From Sipunculus nudus (Eukaryota; Annelida; Sipuncula; Golfingiida; Sipunculidae), in NCBI GenBank assembly GCA_026874595.1, contig CM049316.1:41185695-41249694 (forward strand): DNA of 64,000 nt, given 5' to 3'. This document shows, piece by piece, positions 61,680-64,000 of the stretch. The notes under the pieces were generated by a model. That model had not been told where the DNA came from. It searched no databases and was given only the letters and a program-made list of their open reading frames with translations. Each line of letters opens with the position of its first letter. Position 1 is the first letter of the stretch. Position numbers and translations under genes: made by a program.

Positions 61680-61687
<8 letters not shown>
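61000..61687. other. No gene seen
   Basis: AT-rich sequence without recognised feature. Confidence 0.35.

Positions 61688-61770
<83 letters not shown>
61688..61770. repeat. Compound (TA)n(GA)n microsatellite
   Basis: TA tract to 61722 passing directly into a GA tract to 61770. Confidence 0.96.
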
Positions 61771-61772
<2 letters not shown>

Positions 61773-62985
61773 GGGGAATGAAATGATCATGAGTTCAATG
61801 AAATATTTTGGCATCTACAATTAATGGACTTTAAATTTATTCGATCACAAAAGATTTCACAGTGACACCACATGTGTTGACCTACCGCCTTAATGCTGAA
61901 ACGGTCTTTCCTCTGTTACCAGAAAAAAAGTAATGAAGTATTAACATTTGGCTTTCTTATCATAGTCATAACAGGAAGGGGAATAGAGGAGGGGGAAGAA
62001 ACCAAGCCAAAAGAAGTATACGCTCATCGAGCAGCTACAGGTTGCTGCGGTCAAGACCTCAGCCCTGTGCGCTCCTTAAGCATGTTCTCTGAGCCAACAG
62101 TCGCAGCTAGTGCCACGCCAATCCAAGCAGGGAGCCGTAGAGGGCGCCATCTTCTCTCCTGGGTTGTTGTCCTTGTTAGAAAGCTACAGCATCTAAAGCC
62201 AGAAGCAACCCGCATTCTCTCCACCGATCCCAGCAGCGGAGACCCAGCCATGCCATTCGAGAGCCGAACTCGATCCTTGTGAACGACCTTACTTCGAGAC
62301 GCAAAGCCCTTTTACTTGCGATTTCGGTCATTTGGACCGTTTAACCAGTTTCCCGGTTATGCAAGTTTACAAGTTTTTTCGTCATGGGCAGGGGGAAGAA
62401 ACATTTGAATGAGTTCTGTCAAAATGGAGTATTTACAGAAAATGTGTAAACTGTTTTACCAAAATGTGAGCCAAAGTGATATTTTTAACACTTTTTTTCT
62501 GGGTATCCAAAAAGATCAGTTCTCTAGGTTTCATATTATGGTGAGGCCATTCCTGAGAGTGAAAGTAAATGAGTAATAATTGAGTTTAATTAAACTGGCA
62601 GTGATGCCATGCCACGCTTATGAGACTGGACGGTGCATTTAACACATACTAGAGAACTGTGTTTTTTGGCTCGTAGATTTAATTAATTATTTATAATATC
62701 ATTTGACTGCATAATGTAACGACTGTCACCAGGTATTGCAGGAGTGTCTGCAACTACTTTTACTTTGTGACTGGTAAGCATAAATTGTGCCACCCTCATC
62801 CAGTATTTACAATAGAGAGTTAGTTGTGTGTAGGCTGTCCTCAAAATAAGCACTGACCAAGATGATTATTGAAGGTAAATAAATATTTGCAATATTTTCT
62901 GCATAATTACACGCCATAGAAAGGAGAAGTGACATGAAAGAAGAACACAGAAAAACATCATTTGAAAGCTCTCAGAGTCTTGATT
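61771..62985. other. Unassigned; moderately GC-rich ORF at 61893-62282
   Basis: A 129-aa plus frame and an opposed 66-aa minus frame lie in a locally GC-richer stretch (62000-62290). Neither shows a family motif. It may be decayed mobile-element sequence. I make no functional call. Confidence 0.3.
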
Positions 62986-63775
62986 GGTGATGTCTAGTAT
63001 GACCACCAGGTGCGCGCTATATTTATATTTTGCATCGCCTCGTGCAAGCTTTATCTTCACCTGTATACAGATACAGATACTTTATAGCGCAATATAAGCA
63101 GATACCATACTATCACAATGAAAAAACTGTATATTTCATGCATATTTAACATAGGTGGTATTTGAATAGATTCCTTTGAAAACCAGTAATTCTTCAAATG
63201 GCACTTATTTATAAAAAAATAAATTAAAATAACAATAGTGCATAACTTATCATTAAGTGGCATTCCCTTTGAAAGCCCAAGACATTGTCAATAAAATGAA
63301 AATGTATTGTCAAGTTCAGCGATTTGTTGATTCTATAGCGATCCATGTTAATTGTATTGCTCACTCTTACAATGAGTTGAGACACACCAAAGAACAAAAT
63401 TATTATAATATTGCCTCTCTTCAAACCTGTCTCATAATTAAACTCTCAGGTCTGTATCCATATAGGTACTGATAGATCAACAATTATTATTTGCAATAAT
63501 ACGTTGATTATCTCGATGCTATTATTTTATTTTGGCTATATAAAAAAAGTTTTCAAGCAATTTTAAGTCCATCCCGGCACGGGGACTTCCCATCTCAAAT
63601 CTACATGATTCACGCTGTTTCGGCAAGCCGAAGGTTGCACGCTATGTTTATGTTTTGCATGAATGAGCCCTGAGCTAGCTTATTTTCACTTGTGTACACA
63701 AATAAACAAACCCTTTAAGAATAAAATACGGGCATATACCATTATATTTTCACGAGGAAACACTGTACTGTGTGT
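62986..63775. repeat. Degenerate ~640-bp-spaced duplication
   Basis: 'ggtgcgcgctatatttatattttgcat...tttatcttcacctgtatac...gcagataccatactat' near 63008-63115 is echoed by 'ggttgcacgctatgtttatgttttgcat...ttattttcacttgtgtac...gggcatataccattatat' near 63632-63750. Confidence 0.55.
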
Positions 63776-63844
63776 ATATTCAAAATACCTGATATGTGAA
63801 TATGTCCCTTAAAGCCTCCCCCTTCTGTTCCACCACTAACATTT

Positions 63845-63900
63845 TTTAGCGAACCTGTGCGCTTTTGTGATGGCGCTGCGTCCACCGTACGTTTACCCTA
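63845..63900 (-). repeat. End of the composite repeat family (minus strand)
   Basis: 'ttttttagcgaacctgtgcgcttttgtgatggcg' is the inverse of the 'cgccacaaaatcgcataagctcacaggttcgctaaaaaa' terminus at 25697-25740. Confidence 0.6.
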
Positions 63901-64000
63901 AAAACCGTCAGAGCTAGCAGCGCCAGATTTTATGGGGGAAAAAATCAGTCCTCTAAAACACTTTTTTTGCTGTCTGTTTTTACTTAAATTTTATAGGTTA

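Noticed and set aside
61893-62282. A 129-aa plus-strand gene
   Set aside because: No motif, no splice or promoter context, and an opposing frame of similar quality. Left as unassigned.

Overview
The window is an AT-rich nuclear segment of an invertebrate animal, most likely a mollusc and probably a bivalve. Four things point there: intron-containing genes, a tRNA-headed SINE, several families of tandemly iterated degenerate repeats, and Helitron, TTAA-type and LTR transposable elements of the kinds common in bivalve genomes. The species assignment is an inference. Most of the 64 kb is repeat-derived. Only one complete gene is recognisable.

Layout. 1-10.8 kb is repeats only: a 128-bp mini-Helitron, a 56-bp minisatellite of 13 units, a head-to-tail pair of Helitrons and a 145-bp tandem array. 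10.8-11.1 kb holds the last exon of a C-type-lectin-domain gene, with a reading-frame break. 15.5-17.5 kb is a decayed DDE transposase gene on the minus strand, split by a third Helitron copy. Removing that Helitron leaves an open frame across the junction. 19.4-26.8 kb is a dense block of degenerate tandem and dispersed repeats. 28.9 kb has a small possible exon. 29.6-36.8 kb is a nested structure: a LINE ORF2 remnant on the plus strand is interrupted by a 6.1-kb minus-strand LTR retrotransposon. Its domain order (gag, protease, integrase, reverse transcriptase, RNase H) and SCAN-like gag match the Gmr1 group of Ty3/gypsy elements. 40.3-41.4 kb is a long 3'-terminal exon of an unidentified protein-coding gene on the plus strand. 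43.9-49.4 kb holds small TTAA-flanked elements and LINE ends.

50.5-59.1 kb is a complete six-exon FAAP24 (Fanconi anaemia core complex associated protein 24) gene on the plus strand. It predicts 217 aa, and every intron has GT-AG ends with consistent phases. Its introns carry two oppositely oriented SINE copies on either side of exon 2, three TTAA-type MITEs or fragments, and one longer inverted-repeat element. A polyadenylation signal lies at 60.29 kb. The remaining 3.7 kb is repeats and unassigned sequence.

Functionally the window is one DNA-repair gene, 3' ends of two other genes, and a record of successive transposon insertions. No new operon-like or defence system is visible. The most notable structures are the Gmr1-type element with integrase upstream of reverse transcriptase, the tandem Helitron, and the Helitron insertion whose empty site can be read directly.
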